This document shows, one piece after another, positions 26,113 to 34,819 of a DNA stretch of 64,000 bases. A program made the translations under genes and the position numbers. This stretch comes from Lentzea albidocapillata subsp. violacea. GTDB lineage: Bacteria; Actinomycetota; Actinomycetes; Mycobacteriales; Pseudonocardiaceae. The DNA is taken from the NCBI RefSeq assembly GCF_900100275.1, contig NZ_FNET01000003.1, positions 62,001 to 126,000 on the forward strand, given 5' to 3'. How positions within the stretch are numbered: position 1 is the first letter of the stretch; every line of letters begins with the position of its first letter. Below the pieces are notes generated by a model, which did not search any database, was not told where the DNA came from, and was given only the letters and a program-made list of their open reading frames with translations.

Positions 26113-27689
26113 CCACTCCTGCCGAGAGGCGACCGGTCCGCCGGGCCCTGATCGGGGTCTCCGACAAGGCCGGCCTGCTGGAACTGGCCACCGGCCTGCA
26201 CGCGGCCGGAGTCGAGATCGTGTCCACCGGCGGCACCGCGAAGGTGCTGGCGAACGCGGGCGTCCCCGTGACGCCGGTCGAGCAGGTCACCGGGTTCCCC
26301 GAGTGCCTCGACGGCCGCGTGAAGACGCTGCACCCGCGCGTGCACGCCGGTCTGCTGGCCGACCTGCGCAAGGACTCGCACGTCCAGCAGCTGCGCGAGA
26401 TGGACATCGCGCCGTTCGATCTGCTGGTCGTGAACCTGTACCCGTTCACGCAGACCGTCGCCTCGGGTGCTTCCCAGGACGAGTGCGTCGAGCAGATCGA
26501 CATCGGCGGCCCCGCGATGGTCCGCGCGTCGGCGAAGAACCACGCGAACGTCGCGGTCGTCGTCGACCCGGCCCGCTACGACTGGGTGCTGGAGAACGTC
26601 CGCGAGGGCGGCTTCACCCTGGCCGACCGTCAGCGCCTGGCCGCCGACGCGTTCCGCCACACCGCTTCCTACGACGTGGCAGTGGCTTCGTGGATGGGCA
26701 ACCAGCTGGCGCCCGCTGAAGACGCTGTCGAGGGCTCCGACTTTCCTGTCTGGGTCGGCGCGACCTGGAACCGGTCGAACGTGCTGCGCTACGGCGAGAA
26801 CCCGCACCAGAGCGCCGCGATCTACACGCAGGGCGACGGCCGCACCGGCCTGGCGTCGGCGAAGCAGTTGCACGGCAAGGAGATGTCGTACAACAACTAC
26901 CTCGACGGCGACGCCGCCTGGCGTGCCGCGTGGGACCACGAACTGCCGTGCGTCGCGATCATCAAGCACGCCAACCCGTGCGGCATCGCGGTGTCCGAGC
27001 TGAGCATCGCGGACGCGCACCGCAAGGCGCACGAGTGCGACCCGGTCAGCGCGTTCGGCGGCATCATCGCGGCGAACCGCGAGGTCACCGTGGAGATGGC
27101 CGAGTTCGTCTCGGAGATCTTCACCGAGGTCGTCATCGCTCCGTCCTATGCGGACGGTGCGGTCGAGGTGTTGCAGCGCAAGAAGAACGTGCGCATCCTC
27201 GTGGCCGAGGCGCCCTCCAGGGCCGGCGCCGAGATGCGCCCGGTGTCCGGCGGCCTGCTGCTGCAGCAGCGCGACGCCATCGACGCCTCCGGTGACTCGC
27301 CCGAGAACTGGACGCTCGCGTGCGGCAAGCCCGCGGACGAGAAGACGCTGGCGGACCTCGAGTTCGCGTGGCGCGCGATCCGCGCGGTGAAGTCGAACGC
27401 GATCCTGCTGGCGAACGACGGTGCCACCGTCGGCGTCGGCATGGGCCAGGTCAACCGGGTCGACTCGTCGCACCTCGCGGTGAAGCGCGCCGGTGAGCGG
27501 GCCAAGGGCGCGGTCGGTGCCTCCGACGCGTTCTTCCCGTTCCCGGACGGCCTCGAGGTGCTGCTGGAGGCCGGCGTGCGCGCGGTCGTGCAGCCCGGCG
27601 GTTCGGTGCGCGACCCCGAGGTCATCGCCAGGGCCGAGCAGGCGGGCATCACGCTCTACCTGACGGGCACGCGTCACTTCGCCCACTGA
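26109..27689 (+). CDS. purH: Bifunctional AICAR transformylase/IMP cyclohydrolase
   Basis: 526 residues, GTG overlapping the purN stop (GTGA). MGS-like IMP cyclohydrolase domain at about 10-145 (S-T-G-G-T-A...G-R-V-K-T-L-H-P) and AICAR transformylase domain after it (Y-G-E-N-P-H-Q, K-H-x-[18 protein letters not shown]). It makes the last two steps to IMP. Translational coupling to purN is expected. A clear intrinsic terminator follows. Confidence 0.97.
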   Translation: MTTPAERRPVRRALIGVSDKAGLLELATGLHAAGVEIVSTGGTAKVLANAGVPVTPVEQVTGFPECLDGRVKTLHPRVHAGLLADLRKDSHVQQLREMDIAPFDLLVVNLYPFTQTVASGASQDECVEQIDIGGPAMVRASAKNHANVAVVVDPARYDWVLENVREGGFTLADRQRLAADAFRHTASYDVAVASWMGNQLAPAEDAVEGSDFPVWVGATWNRSNVLRYGENPHQSAAIYTQGDGRTGLASAKQLHGKEMSYNNYLDGDAAWRAAWDHELPCVAIIKHANPCGIAVSELSIADAHRKAHECDPVSAFGGIIAANREVTVEMAEFVSEIFTEVVIAPSYADGAVEVLQRKKNVRILVAEAPSRAGAEMRPVSGGLLLQQRDAIDASGDSPENWTLACGKPADEKTLADLEFAWRAIRAVKSNAILLANDGATVGVGMGQVNRVDSSHLAVKRAGERAKGAVGASDAFFPFPDGLEVLLEAGVRAVVQPGGSVRDPEVIARAEQAGITLYLTGTRHFAH

Positions 27690-27706
27690 GCCTCGTTGCT
27701 GAGAAG

Positions 27707-27739
27707 AGCGCCGCTTCCGTCGGGGGAGCGGCGCTTTTT
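27707..27739 (+). terminator. Intrinsic terminator after purNH
   Basis: AGCGCCGCT and AGCGGCGCT form a perfect 9-bp stem followed by TTTT. It starts 18 nt after the purH stop and lies head-on to the end of the next gene (27742). Confidence 0.9.
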
Positions 27740-27741
27740 CG

Positions 27742-28461
27742 TCAGAGCTTCGCGACCATCTCCTCGGCCATGCCCCTCGCGGCGGCTTCGAGCTCCGCGA
27801 CGTCGGGCTTGGCGTTGGTGAAGATGCCCGCGTCCCAGCCGGAGAGATCGACCTCGACGACGGCGTCACCCTTGCGCACGATGATCGAGATCTCGGTGAA
27901 CGCCGACTTCGTCTCCACCAGCACGGCCGTGGCCTCGTCACCGAGCCCTTCGAGCGGCTTCTGCTGCGGTGTGCCCTGGTTGTTGGCCATGTTCTGCGCG
28001 ACGACCCGGTCGAAGTCGGTCTCCGCCTGCTCCTGCCCGCTGGAGACGTAGACGTTGCTGCTGCGCACACCGGAGCCGTCGACGCCCTTGGTCTGGTTCC
28101 ACGAGCAGCTCGTGCGCGTGCCTTCCGACAGTTTCGTCTCGCGTGAGCCCAGGCCGTTCGGGTTCGTCGTGCGCGCCTTGGCGAGCGCGGCCTCGGAGAT
28201 GTTGCCGCACATCGAGGGCAGCTTGTCGGCGCGCTTGCTGGTGCCGCTGTCCTTGTTGACGTCGAGGTACAGCACGAGCCCCGTGATGACGCCGGCGAGC
28301 ACCAGCACCCCGGCGACGAGGCCGACGACCAGCGGTGCCTTGCTCTTCTTGGGTGGCTGCGGAGGACCCCAGCCAGGCTGCTGCCAGCCTGGCTGTTGCT
28401 GTTGCGGCCAGCCCTGCTGCGGTGGTTGCCGATGCCAGCCGTGCGGAGGTGGTTGGTTCAC
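27742..28461 (-). CDS. Membrane-anchored DUF3558-like protein
   Basis: 239 residues from GTG 28461 (GGGGAA just upstream). Pro/Gln/Trp-rich cytoplasmic start (about 1-40), one membrane helix at about 43-66, then a globular outer domain with C-G...C-S-W, two Cys that can form a disulfide, and a W-N-Q segment reminiscent of DUF3558 lipoproteins. Function unknown. Convergent with purH; divergent from imuA. Confidence 0.7.
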   Translation of the reverse strand: MNQPPPHGWHRQPPQQGWPQQQQPGWQQPGWGPPQPPKKSKAPLVVGLVAGVLVLAGVITGLVLYLDVNKDSGTSKRADKLPSMCGNISEAALAKARTTNPNGLGSRETKLSEGTRTSCSWNQTKGVDGSGVRSSNVYVSSGQEQAETDFDRVVAQNMANNQGTPQQKPLEGLGDEATAVLVETKSAFTEISIIVRKGDAVVEVDLSGWDAGIFTNAKPDVAELEAAARGMAEEMVAKL

Positions 28462-28594
28462 TGTTTCCCCAGTTCCCAGTAGCGCTGAAGGCACCGTAGA
28501 TGACCTTCCGGACGCGTGTGACCGTGTCCACCAAAAGGGTGACGCCCCGGCGTTGACAGAAGGGTGTGTCCACGCGCTACGATCATCTCGTTCG

Positions 28595-28612
28595 TTCGAA
28601 CAGGAGTTCGAA
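28595..28612. promoter_or_regulatory. LexA (SOS) box upstream of imuA
   Basis: TTCGAAC-AGGA-GTTCGAA is a perfect 7-bp palindrome containing the actinobacterial LexA core GAAC-N4-GTTC. It is 74 nt before the imuA start, the usual place for SOS control of the mutasome operon. It could also affect the divergent gene at 28461. Confidence 0.9.
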
Positions 28613-28685
28613 TAAGCAAGTCGCCGAACTTCCCTCGGCGGTCGTGCACAGGGGTGCGCACGGTCCGTGACGGGAGGTGGGTGGA

Positions 28686-29480
28686 GTGTCCAGGTCGGCA
28701 ACGGCGTCGTTGGCCGCGCTCGGGGTGAACCCGGCCAGCGAGCTGACCAGCACCACCACCGACCATGCCACGGGGCGGGTCCTGCCGGTTCGCGGGGAAC
28801 TGGCGGGCCTGCTCCCGTGGGGCGGCTTGCGGCGGGGCAGCACGGTGTCGGTGGGCGGATCGACATCGTTGCTGCTCGCCCTCCTGGCGGGCGCGACCGC
28901 CGACGGCTGCTGGGCCGCCGTGGTCGGCCTGCCCCAGATCGGGGTGCTGGCCGCGGCCGAACTGGGCGTGGCGGTGCAGCGCCTGGCGCTGGTCCCACGT
29001 CCGGGTTCCGATCCGGGCCCGGTCATCGCGGCCCTGCTCGACGGCATGGACCTGGTGGCCGTCGCCTGCCCGCTACCCCCCTCACTGGCTCGCCGCCTGA
29101 CGGCCCGCGCCCGCCAGCGCCGCGCCGTGCTCATCGCCTGCGGCACCTGGCCGTCGGCCGACGTGGCGCTGACCGCGGAGTCCGTGAGCTGGAACGCCCT
29201 GGACGACGGCGCGGAAACGTTGCGGCGTCAGCAGATCACCGTGCGCAGCGGCGGCCGTGGCTCGGCCGGGCAGGCCAAGCACGCGTTGCTGACGTTCGGT
29301 GCGGAAGAGATCGAGCTCCCGCTGGTGGCCGGTGGACCGGCCCGCTCCGACGAGCCGGCTGATGCCGGTCCGGGCCGGGCCGACGAACTGGCCGCCAAGC
29401 GGGCGGACAGTGCCGCCGTGAGGCGGACGGAGGCGGTCGAGCGCCTGGTCAGGCTGGCGCGGAAGGGCCCGCCGGCATGA
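28686..29480 (+). CDS. imuA: ImuA-type RecA-like mutasome protein
   Basis: 264 residues from GTG 28686, chosen because GGAGG is 8 nt upstream. Short RecA-like fold (L-P-W-G-G-L-R-R-G-S-T-V-S-V-G-G-S-T in place of a full Walker A, so ATP use is doubtful). Partner of ImuB in the SOS translesion mutasome. Its stop overlaps the imuB start (ATGA), and a LexA box precedes it. Confidence 0.88.
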   Translation: MSRSATASLAALGVNPASELTSTTTDHATGRVLPVRGELAGLLPWGGLRRGSTVSVGGSTSLLLALLAGATADGCWAAVVGLPQIGVLAAAELGVAVQRLALVPRPGSDPGPVIAALLDGMDLVAVACPLPPSLARRLTARARQRRAVLIACGTWPSADVALTAESVSWNALDDGAETLRRQQITVRSGGRGSAGQAKHALLTFGAEEIELPLVAGGPARSDEPADAGPGRADELAAKRADSAAVRRTEAVERLVRLARKGPPA

Positions 29481-30979
29481 AGGACACGCGTCTGCTCGCG
29501 GTCTGGTGCCCCGACTGGCCCGTCATCGCCGCCTGCGCCGCCACCGGCACCGCCCCGCACGTGCCGGTGGCGGTGGTCGACGGCAACGAGATCGTGTCCA
29601 CCTCGGCCGTGGCGCGCAAGGAGGGGATCCGGCGGGCCATGCGCAGACGCGCGGCCGAGGCGATGTGCCCGGAGCTGATCACCTTCGAGCACGACCCGCA
29701 GCGCGACGCCCGGTTCTTCGAGCCGGTGGCGGAGGCCGTCGAGGAGCTCGCGCCCGGCATCGAGGTCGTGCAGCCCGGCCTGGTCGCGGTGCCGGCACGG
29801 GGCCCGGTCGGCTACTTCGGGACCGCCGAGCAGGCGGCCGAACGGATCGTCGACCACGTCGCGAGCCGCACCGGGACGGAGGCGCAGGTCGGCGTGGCCG
29901 ACAGTCTGTTCGGGGCCACGAAAGCCGCGCACCGCAACGTGATCGTGCCACCGGAGCGGACCGCGGAGTTCCTCGGACCGCTGGGAGTGCACGAACTCGA
30001 CGCCCCGGAGCTGGTCGACCTGCTCAGGAGGCTCGGGCTGAAGACGCTCGGCGCGTTCGCGGAGGTGCCGGAGAACGCGGTGGCGTCCCGGTTCGGCGGG
30101 CCGGCGACGAGGCAGCACCGGCTGGCGCGCGGGTTGCCCGAACGTCCGCTCGACAAGCGCAGGCCCGCGCCGGAGCTGGCGGTCACCGAGACCTTCGACG
30201 AACCGGTCGAGCGGATCGACGCGGCAGCGTTCGCCGCGAAGATCCTCTCGGAACGGCTGCACGAGAACCTCGCGGCCCGCGGTCTCGCGTGCACGCGGCT
30301 CGGCATCCACGCCCGCACCGAGAACGACGAGGAGCTGGGCCGGGTGTGGCGGGCCGCGGAACCGCTGACACCGAGGGGGATCGCGGACCGGGTGCGCTGG
30401 CAGCTCGACGGCTGGCTCACCCGCGAACGCCTCACCTCCGGCATCCGCACGCTCACCCTCGAACCGGTCGAGGTCGTCAACGGCACCGCGCTCCAGCTCG
30501 GGTTGTGGGGCCACGACGACGAACGCGCGGTGCGGGCGTTGCTGCACGTCCAGGGGTTACTCGGCCCGGACGGCGTGCTCACCGGGGTCATCGACGGCGG
30601 CAGGGGACCGAAGGAGCAGGTCAGGCTCGTGCCGTGGGGTGACGAGCGAACCCCGGCCGCGCACCCGGACCACCCGTGGCCCGGCCGGCTGACCAGGGCG
30701 CCCGCGACGCTCGCCGACGACCCCGCGGAACTGAAGGACTCCGAAGGTGCGGAGGTCGGCGTGACCGGCAGGCTCGAACTCACCGCGAAGCCGAAGAACC
30801 TGACCGTCAGGGGAAGAACGCGCGAGATCACCGCGTGGGCCGGGCCGTGGCCGGTCGACGAGCGGTGGTGGGCGCCGGACCCGCACCGGGCCGCGCGGAT
30901 CCAGGTGCAGACCAACGACCAGGCGTTCCTGCTGATCCGCAGGGACCAGAGGTGGTTTCTGGAAGGGGTGTACGACTGA
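29477..30979 (+). CDS. imuB: ImuB, inactive Y-family polymerase homologue
   Basis: 500 residues, ATG overlapping the imuA stop. Y-family palm and fingers at the N-terminus, but the place of the catalytic S-I-D-E motif reads V-V-Q-P-G-L-V-A-V, so it lacks the acidic metal ligands, as known for ImuB. It links ImuA, the beta clamp and DnaE2. The DNA-binding little-finger region and a C-terminal tail are present. Part of the SOS operon. Confidence 0.93.
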   Translation: MKDTRLLAVWCPDWPVIAACAATGTAPHVPVAVVDGNEIVSTSAVARKEGIRRAMRRRAAEAMCPELITFEHDPQRDARFFEPVAEAVEELAPGIEVVQPGLVAVPARGPVGYFGTAEQAAERIVDHVASRTGTEAQVGVADSLFGATKAAHRNVIVPPERTAEFLGPLGVHELDAPELVDLLRRLGLKTLGAFAEVPENAVASRFGGPATRQHRLARGLPERPLDKRRPAPELAVTETFDEPVERIDAAAFAAKILSERLHENLAARGLACTRLGIHARTENDEELGRVWRAAEPLTPRGIADRVRWQLDGWLTRERLTSGIRTLTLEPVEVVNGTALQLGLWGHDDERAVRALLHVQGLLGPDGVLTGVIDGGRGPKEQVRLVPWGDERTPAAHPDHPWPGRLTRAPATLADDPAELKDSEGAEVGVTGRLELTAKPKNLTVRGRTREITAWAGPWPVDERWWAPDPHRAARIQVQTNDQAFLLIRRDQRWFLEGVYD

Positions 30980-31053
30980 TGCACGACGAGTACTGGGATC
31001 TGCTGGAGACCCTGATCCCGTTGCCGCGCAGGGAAGCCGATGGGCTGGAATAA
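30979..31053 (+). CDS. Possible 24-residue coupling ORF between imuB and dnaE2
   Basis: ATG at 30979 overlaps the imuB TGA and the frame ends at 31053, past the dnaE2 ATG at 31040. It spans the whole 60-nt gap (M-H-D-E-Y-W-D-L-L-E...). It may exist only to carry ribosomes from imuB to dnaE2. No independent evidence of a functional peptide. Confidence 0.35.
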   Translation: MHDEYWDLLETLIPLPRREADGLE

Positions 31054-34000
31054 CCCACCGGTCCGCTGGCGGGAGCTGGAACGGGCGCTGTCCGGCAAGC
31101 CCTACGAGCAGAAACCCGACGGCGGCGACGGTCCGGGGTGGGGAAGACACCGCGACCGCTACGCCGCCCCACCGGGTTTCGCGCTGCACGCGGACGAGAT
31201 GGCGGCCACCCGCAAGCGCGTCCCGTACGCGGAGCTGCACTGCCACTCCAACTTCAGCTGGCTCGACGGCGCGAGCCACCCCGAGGAACTGGTCGAGGAG
31301 GCGCAGCGGCTCAAGCTCGACGCCATCGCGATCACCGACCACGACGGCATGTACGGCGTCGTGCGGTTCGCCGAGGCGGCCAAGGAACTGGGCATGCACA
31401 CGGTGTTCGGTGCCGAGCTGAGCATCGGACTGAGCAAGCCCGCCAACGGCGAACCGGATCCCGAGGGCGACCACCTGCTTCTCCTGGCACGCCAACAGGA
31501 CGGCTACCACGCGCTGTGCCGCACGCTCACCACCGGCCACCTCGACGACAACGCCGAGAAGGGCAAGCCCGTCTACGACATCGACCAGATCGTCGCCGAC
31601 ACCAAGGGCGACGTCGTGGTGCTCACGGGCTGCCGCAAGGGAACCGTGCGCCGGGCGCTGGTGAGAGAAGGCCCGGAGGCGGCGTTCGAGGAGATCGTCC
31701 GGCTCACCGACCTGTTCGGCAAGGGACGCGTCCACGTCGAGCTGACCGACCACGGCCTGCCCGAGGACAGCCGGCGCAACGACATCCTCAACGCGATGGC
31801 GCAGAAGCTGCAACTCCCTGTCGTGGCAACGAATGCGGTGCACTACGCGACCCCGAGCCGTGGCAGGCTGGCCGCCGCGATGGCCGCCGTGCGCGCACGA
31901 AGCAGCCTCGACGACATGGCGGGCTGGCTGCCGCCGTCACCCGCCGCGTTCCTGCGCAGCGGTGAGGAGATGTTCCACCGGTTCCGCCGTTTCCCCGGCG
32001 CCGTGCACAACGCCGCGTTGCTCGGCATGCAACTGGCGTTCGACCTGCGGCTGGTCGCGCCGAAGCTGCCGCCGTTCGACGTGCCGCGCGGCCACACCGA
32101 GATCACCTGGCTGCGCGAGCTCACCTACGAGGGCGCGCGGCAGCGGTACCCCGACAATGACGAGAAGGCGTTCCGGCAGATCGAGCACGAACTGAGGATC
32201 ATCGAACAGCTCGGCTTCCCCGGCTACTTCCTCGTCGTGCACGACATCGTGGACTTCTGCAAGCGCAACGACATCCTCTGCCAGGGCAGGGGCAGCGCGG
32301 CGAACTCCGCGGTGTGCTTCGCGCTCGGCATCACCAACGTCGACGCGGTCCGCTTCGACCTGCTCTTCGAACGGTTCCTCGCCCCCGCCCGCGACGGCCC
32401 GCCCGACATCGACGTCGACATCGAGTCCGACCGGCGCGAGGAGGTCATCCAGCACGTCTACGCGAAGTACGGCCGCAGGCACGCGGCGCAGGTCGCGAAC
32501 GTCATCACCTACCGCGCCCGTTCCGCGGTGCGTGACATGGCCCGCGCGCTCGGCCACTCGCCGGGCCAGCAGGACGCGTGGAGCAAGCAGATAGACAGGT
32601 GGGGGCCGCTCGGCACCACCACCGACGACTGCGACATCCCGCGGGACGTGCTGGAACTGTCCGCGCAGCTGGAGAACTTCCCGCGCCACCTCGGCATCCA
32701 CTCCGGCGGCATGGTGATCTGCGACCGCGCCGTCAGCGAGGTGTGCCCGGTGGAGAAGGCACGCATGGACAAGCGCACGGTCCTGCAGTGGGACAAGGAC
32801 GACTGCGCGTCCATCGGCCTGGTGAAGTTCGACCTGCTCGGCCTCGGCATGCTCTCCGCGCTGCACTACGCCATCGACCTCGTCCGCGACCACGAGGGCG
32901 TCGACGTCGACATCGGCCGGCTCGACCTCAACGACCAGCGCGTCTACGAGATGTTGCAGAAGGCCGACTCGGTCGGTGTCTTCCAGGTGGAGAGCCGCGC
33001 GCAGATGGCGACGTTGCCGCGCCTGAAGCCGCGCGAGTTCTACGACCTGGTCGTCGAGGTCGCGCTGATCAGGCCGGGCCCGATCCAGGGCGGCTCGGTG
33101 CACCCGTACATCCGGCGCCGCAACAAGCAGGAGGAGTGGGACTACGACCACCCGTTGCTGGAGAACGCGCTCAAGAAGACCTATGGCGTGCCGTTGTTCC
33201 AGGAACAGCTCATGCAGATCGCGGTCGACGTGGCCGGCTTCACCGCCGCCGAGGCCGACGAACTGCGCCGCGCGATGGGCGCCAAGCGTTCGACCGCCCG
33301 CATGGAACGTCTGCGCGACCGCTTCTACGAGGGCTGCGCCGCCCAGGGCATCAACGAGGAGCTGGCCGGGCGCATCTACGCGAAACTGCTGGCGTTCGCC
33401 AACTTCGGCTTCCCCGAGTCGCACGCCCTGTCGTTCGCGCACCTGGTGTTCGTGAGCGCGTGGTTCAAGCTCTACCACCCGGCGGCGTTCTGCGCGGCCC
33501 TGCTCCGAGCTCAGCCGATGGGCTTCTACTCGCCGCAGTCGCTGGTGATCGACGCCCGCCGCCACGGCGTGACGGCACACGGTCCGTGCGTGAACAGGTC
33601 GCTTCCCTGGGCGGGCCTGGAACCGTTCGAGGGCAAGAACGCCGTCCGCATCGGTTTGTCCGCCGTCCGCGGCATCGGCGACGCTGATGCCGAGCGGATC
33701 GTTGCCGCGCAACCGTTCCGCGACATGGAGGACTTCGGCACCCGAGTGCAGCTCACCGCGGCCCAGGTGGAGGCTCTCGCCACGGCGGGCGCCTTCTCCT
33801 GCTTCGGTCTGGAACGCCGCGAGGCGCTCTGGGCGGCCGGCGCGGTGGCCGCGATCCGGTCCGATCGCCTGCCCGGCACCGTGGTCGGCGTCGACGCACC
33901 CGCGTTGCCGGGCATGGACGACGTCGAACTGGCGGTGGCGGACGTCTGGGCCACGGGCCTGTCCCCGGACAGCTTCCCCACCCAGTTCGTCAGGTCCACT

Positions 34001-34327
34001 TTGGACTCGATGGGTGCGTTGCCGGTGGACGCGCTCGCCTCGGCCGAACCCGGCACACGGGTGCTGATCGGCGGCGCGGTGACACACCGGCAACGGCCGG
34101 CGACGGCGGGCGGCGTCACGTTCCTCAACATCGAGGACGAGACGGGAATGGTGAACGTCGTGTGCTCGCCGGGGTTGTGGGCCCGGTACCGGCGGGTGGC
34201 GCGCGGCAGTGGCGCGATGCTCGTGCGCGGCGTGGTGGAATCGGCCGACGGCGTGGTCAGCCTGCTGGCGGACCGGTTGCAGCACCTGGATCTGCGCATC
34301 CCGTCGAAGTCACGGGACTTCCGCTGA
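31040..34327 (+). CDS. dnaE2: Error-prone DNA polymerase III alpha DnaE2
   Basis: 1095 residues, typical length. N-terminal PHP domain (Y-A-E-L-H-C-H-S-N-F-S-W), polymerase core with catalytic P-D-I-D-V-D-I-E, helix-hairpin-helix region and a C-terminal OB fold (V-T-F-L-N-I-E-D-E-T-G). Carries out SOS-induced translesion synthesis with ImuA/ImuB. GGGA 5-9 nt before ATG. Third gene of the LexA-controlled operon. Confidence 0.97.
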   Translation: MGWNNPPVRWRELERALSGKPYEQKPDGGDGPGWGRHRDRYAAPPGFALHADEMAATRKRVPYAELHCHSNFSWLDGASHPEELVEEAQRLKLDAIAITDHDGMYGVVRFAEAAKELGMHTVFGAELSIGLSKPANGEPDPEGDHLLLLARQQDGYHALCRTLTTGHLDDNAEKGKPVYDIDQIVADTKGDVVVLTGCRKGTVRRALVREGPEAAFEEIVRLTDLFGKGRVHVELTDHGLPEDSRRNDILNAMAQKLQLPVVATNAVHYATPSRGRLAAAMAAVRARSSLDDMAGWLPPSPAAFLRSGEEMFHRFRRFPGAVHNAALLGMQLAFDLRLVAPKLPPFDVPRGHTEITWLRELTYEGARQRYPDNDEKAFRQIEHELRIIEQLGFPGYFLVVHDIVDFCKRNDILCQGRGSAANSAVCFALGITNVDAVRFDLLFERFLAPARDGPPDIDVDIESDRREEVIQHVYAKYGRRHAAQVANVITYRARSAVRDMARALGHSPGQQDAWSKQIDRWGPLGTTTDDCDIPRDVLELSAQLENFPRHLGIHSGGMVICDRAVSEVCPVEKARMDKRTVLQWDKDDCASIGLVKFDLLGLGMLSALHYAIDLVRDHEGVDVDIGRLDLNDQRVYEMLQKADSVGVFQVESRAQMATLPRLKPREFYDLVVEVALIRPGPIQGGSVHPYIRRRNKQEEWDYDHPLLENALKKTYGVPLFQEQLMQIAVDVAGFTAAEADELRRAMGAKRSTARMERLRDRFYEGCAAQGINEELAGRIYAKLLAFANFGFPESHALSFAHLVFVSAWFKLYHPAAFCAALLRAQPMGFYSPQSLVIDARRHGVTAHGPCVNRSLPWAGLEPFEGKNAVRIGLSAVRGIGDADAERIVAAQPFRDMEDFGTRVQLTAAQVEALATAGAFSCFGLERREALWAAGAVAAIRSDRLPGTVVGVDAPALPGMDDVELAVADVWATGLSPDSFPTQFVRSTLDSMGALPVDALASAEPGTRVLIGGAVTHRQRPATAGGVTFLNIEDETGMVNVVCSPGLWARYRRVARGSGAMLVRGVVESADGVVSLLADRLQHLDLRIPSKSRDFR

Positions 34328-34328
34328 G

Positions 34329-34400
34329 TTCCCCTGCCAGGATTCGAACCTGGTCCTCCCGCGTAACAGTCGGGCGTGCCGCCGCCAGCACTTCAGAGGA
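34329..34400 (-). tRNA. tRNA-Asn-like (anticodon GTT), atypical
   Basis: 72 nt, 5' end at 34400. Acceptor TCCTCTG/CAGGGGA (7 bp, one G-U), D stem GTGC/GCAC with loop TGGCGGCG, anticodon stem CCCGA/GCGGG with an A-G mismatch next to loop CTGTTAC, T arm CCAGG-TTCGAAT-CCTGG. Anticodon GTT. Residues 8 and 14 are A and T instead of the usual T and A, a swap that could keep the tertiary pair. CCA is not encoded. The fold is complete but it departs clearly from a housekeeping tRNA-Asn. Confidence 0.7.
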
Positions 34401-34421
34401 CTGGAACAAGTCGCTTTTCCG

Positions 34422-34493
34422 TCGGATGCCCGCGAGTCGAACGCGGTGTGTCCTCATCCCAAATGAGGTGGGTTGCCGTCTCCCTCGCACCCG
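34422..34493 (-). tRNA. tRNA-Pro-like (anticodon TGG), atypical
   Basis: 72 nt, 5' end at 34493. Acceptor CGGGTGC/GCATCCG (7 bp) including the C1-G72 pair that marks bacterial tRNA-Pro, short D stem GGG/CCC, perfect anticodon stem CCTCA/TGAGG around TTTGGGA (anticodon TGG followed by G37), T arm CCGCG-TTCGACT-CGCGG. No encoded CCA. Only 4 nt separates it from the tRNA-Arg-like gene, so they are probably one transcript. Confidence 0.75.
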
Positions 34494-34497
34494 TGAG

Positions 34498-34569
34498 TAC
34501 CCCTGCCAGGAGTCGAACCTGAATCTCGGCGTTCGTAGCGCCGCACTCTCTCCATTGAGCTACAAGGGC
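34498..34569 (-). tRNA. tRNA-Arg-like (anticodon ACG), atypical
   Basis: 72 nt, 5' end at 34569. Acceptor GCCCTTG/CAGGGGT, D stem GCTC/GAGT, perfect anticodon stem CGGCG/CGCCG around CTACGAA (anticodon ACG), T arm TCAGG-TTCGACT-CCTGG. The 3' half is nearly identical to that of the Asn-like gene, suggesting duplication. It is the first gene of the three in transcription order. Confidence 0.78.
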
Positions 34570-34585
34570 AAGAATTGAAATGCAC

Positions 34586-34631
34586 GGCAAACAAAGAGAG
34601 CCGCCCTGATCGGTTTCCCGATGGGCGGCTC
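34586..34631 (-). terminator. Intrinsic terminator after the 30-residue ORF
   Basis: On the minus strand GAGCCGCCC/GGGCGGCTC plus inner ATCGG/CCGAT form a long stem, followed by TCTTTGTTTG. It lies 27 nt after the stop of the small ORF (34658) and before the tRNA-like genes. Confidence 0.8.
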
Positions 34632-34657
34632 CCTGAGTGGCCTTGATGCTCATGCCA

Positions 34658-34750
34658 CTACAAGGAGCTCACCTGCGAGAACGGTCGCGAGGAGCGCACG
34701 CAGGCGACGACGCTGCTGAATCGCAGGCCTCGCATCTCCCGGCTCGTCAT
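34658..34750 (-). CDS. 30-residue ORF in a complete micro transcription unit
   Basis: ATG 34750 with GAAGGGG 6 nt upstream, 30 codons, TAG. The peptide starts MTSREMRGLRFSSVVACVRS and has one Cys. A promoter (34783-34811) and an intrinsic terminator (34586-34631) frame it, so it has every part of a gene. It could be a small protein or a leader for the tRNA-like genes beyond the terminator. Family not recognised. Confidence 0.5.
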   Translation of the reverse strand: MTSREMRGLRFSSVVACVRSSRPFSQVSSL

Positions 34751-34782
34751 GACTGTCCCCTTCGGCTTGGTATGTGGCACAA

Positions 34783-34811
34783 GTATTACGGCGGGCACTG
34801 CCTGCCGTCAA
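34783..34811 (-). promoter_or_regulatory. Sigma-70-type promoter of the small ORF
   Basis: On the minus strand TTGACG (34811-34806) and TAATAC (34788-34783) are separated by 17 nt, a good housekeeping promoter. It predicts a transcript starting about 25 nt before the small ORF's ATG. Confidence 0.6.
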
Positions 34812-34819
34812 TCAATTTC

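Noticed and set aside
28462..28594. Possible extra coding region before imuA
   Set aside because: Open frames here have no ribosome site or coding bias; the region holds the LexA box and promoters.
31937..34285. 782-residue open frame antisense to dnaE2
   Set aside because: Shadow of the conserved polymerase gene, no family features.
34162..34578. 138-residue open frame over the tRNA-like genes
   Set aside because: Overlaps dnaE2's end and three complete tRNA folds; no protein features.
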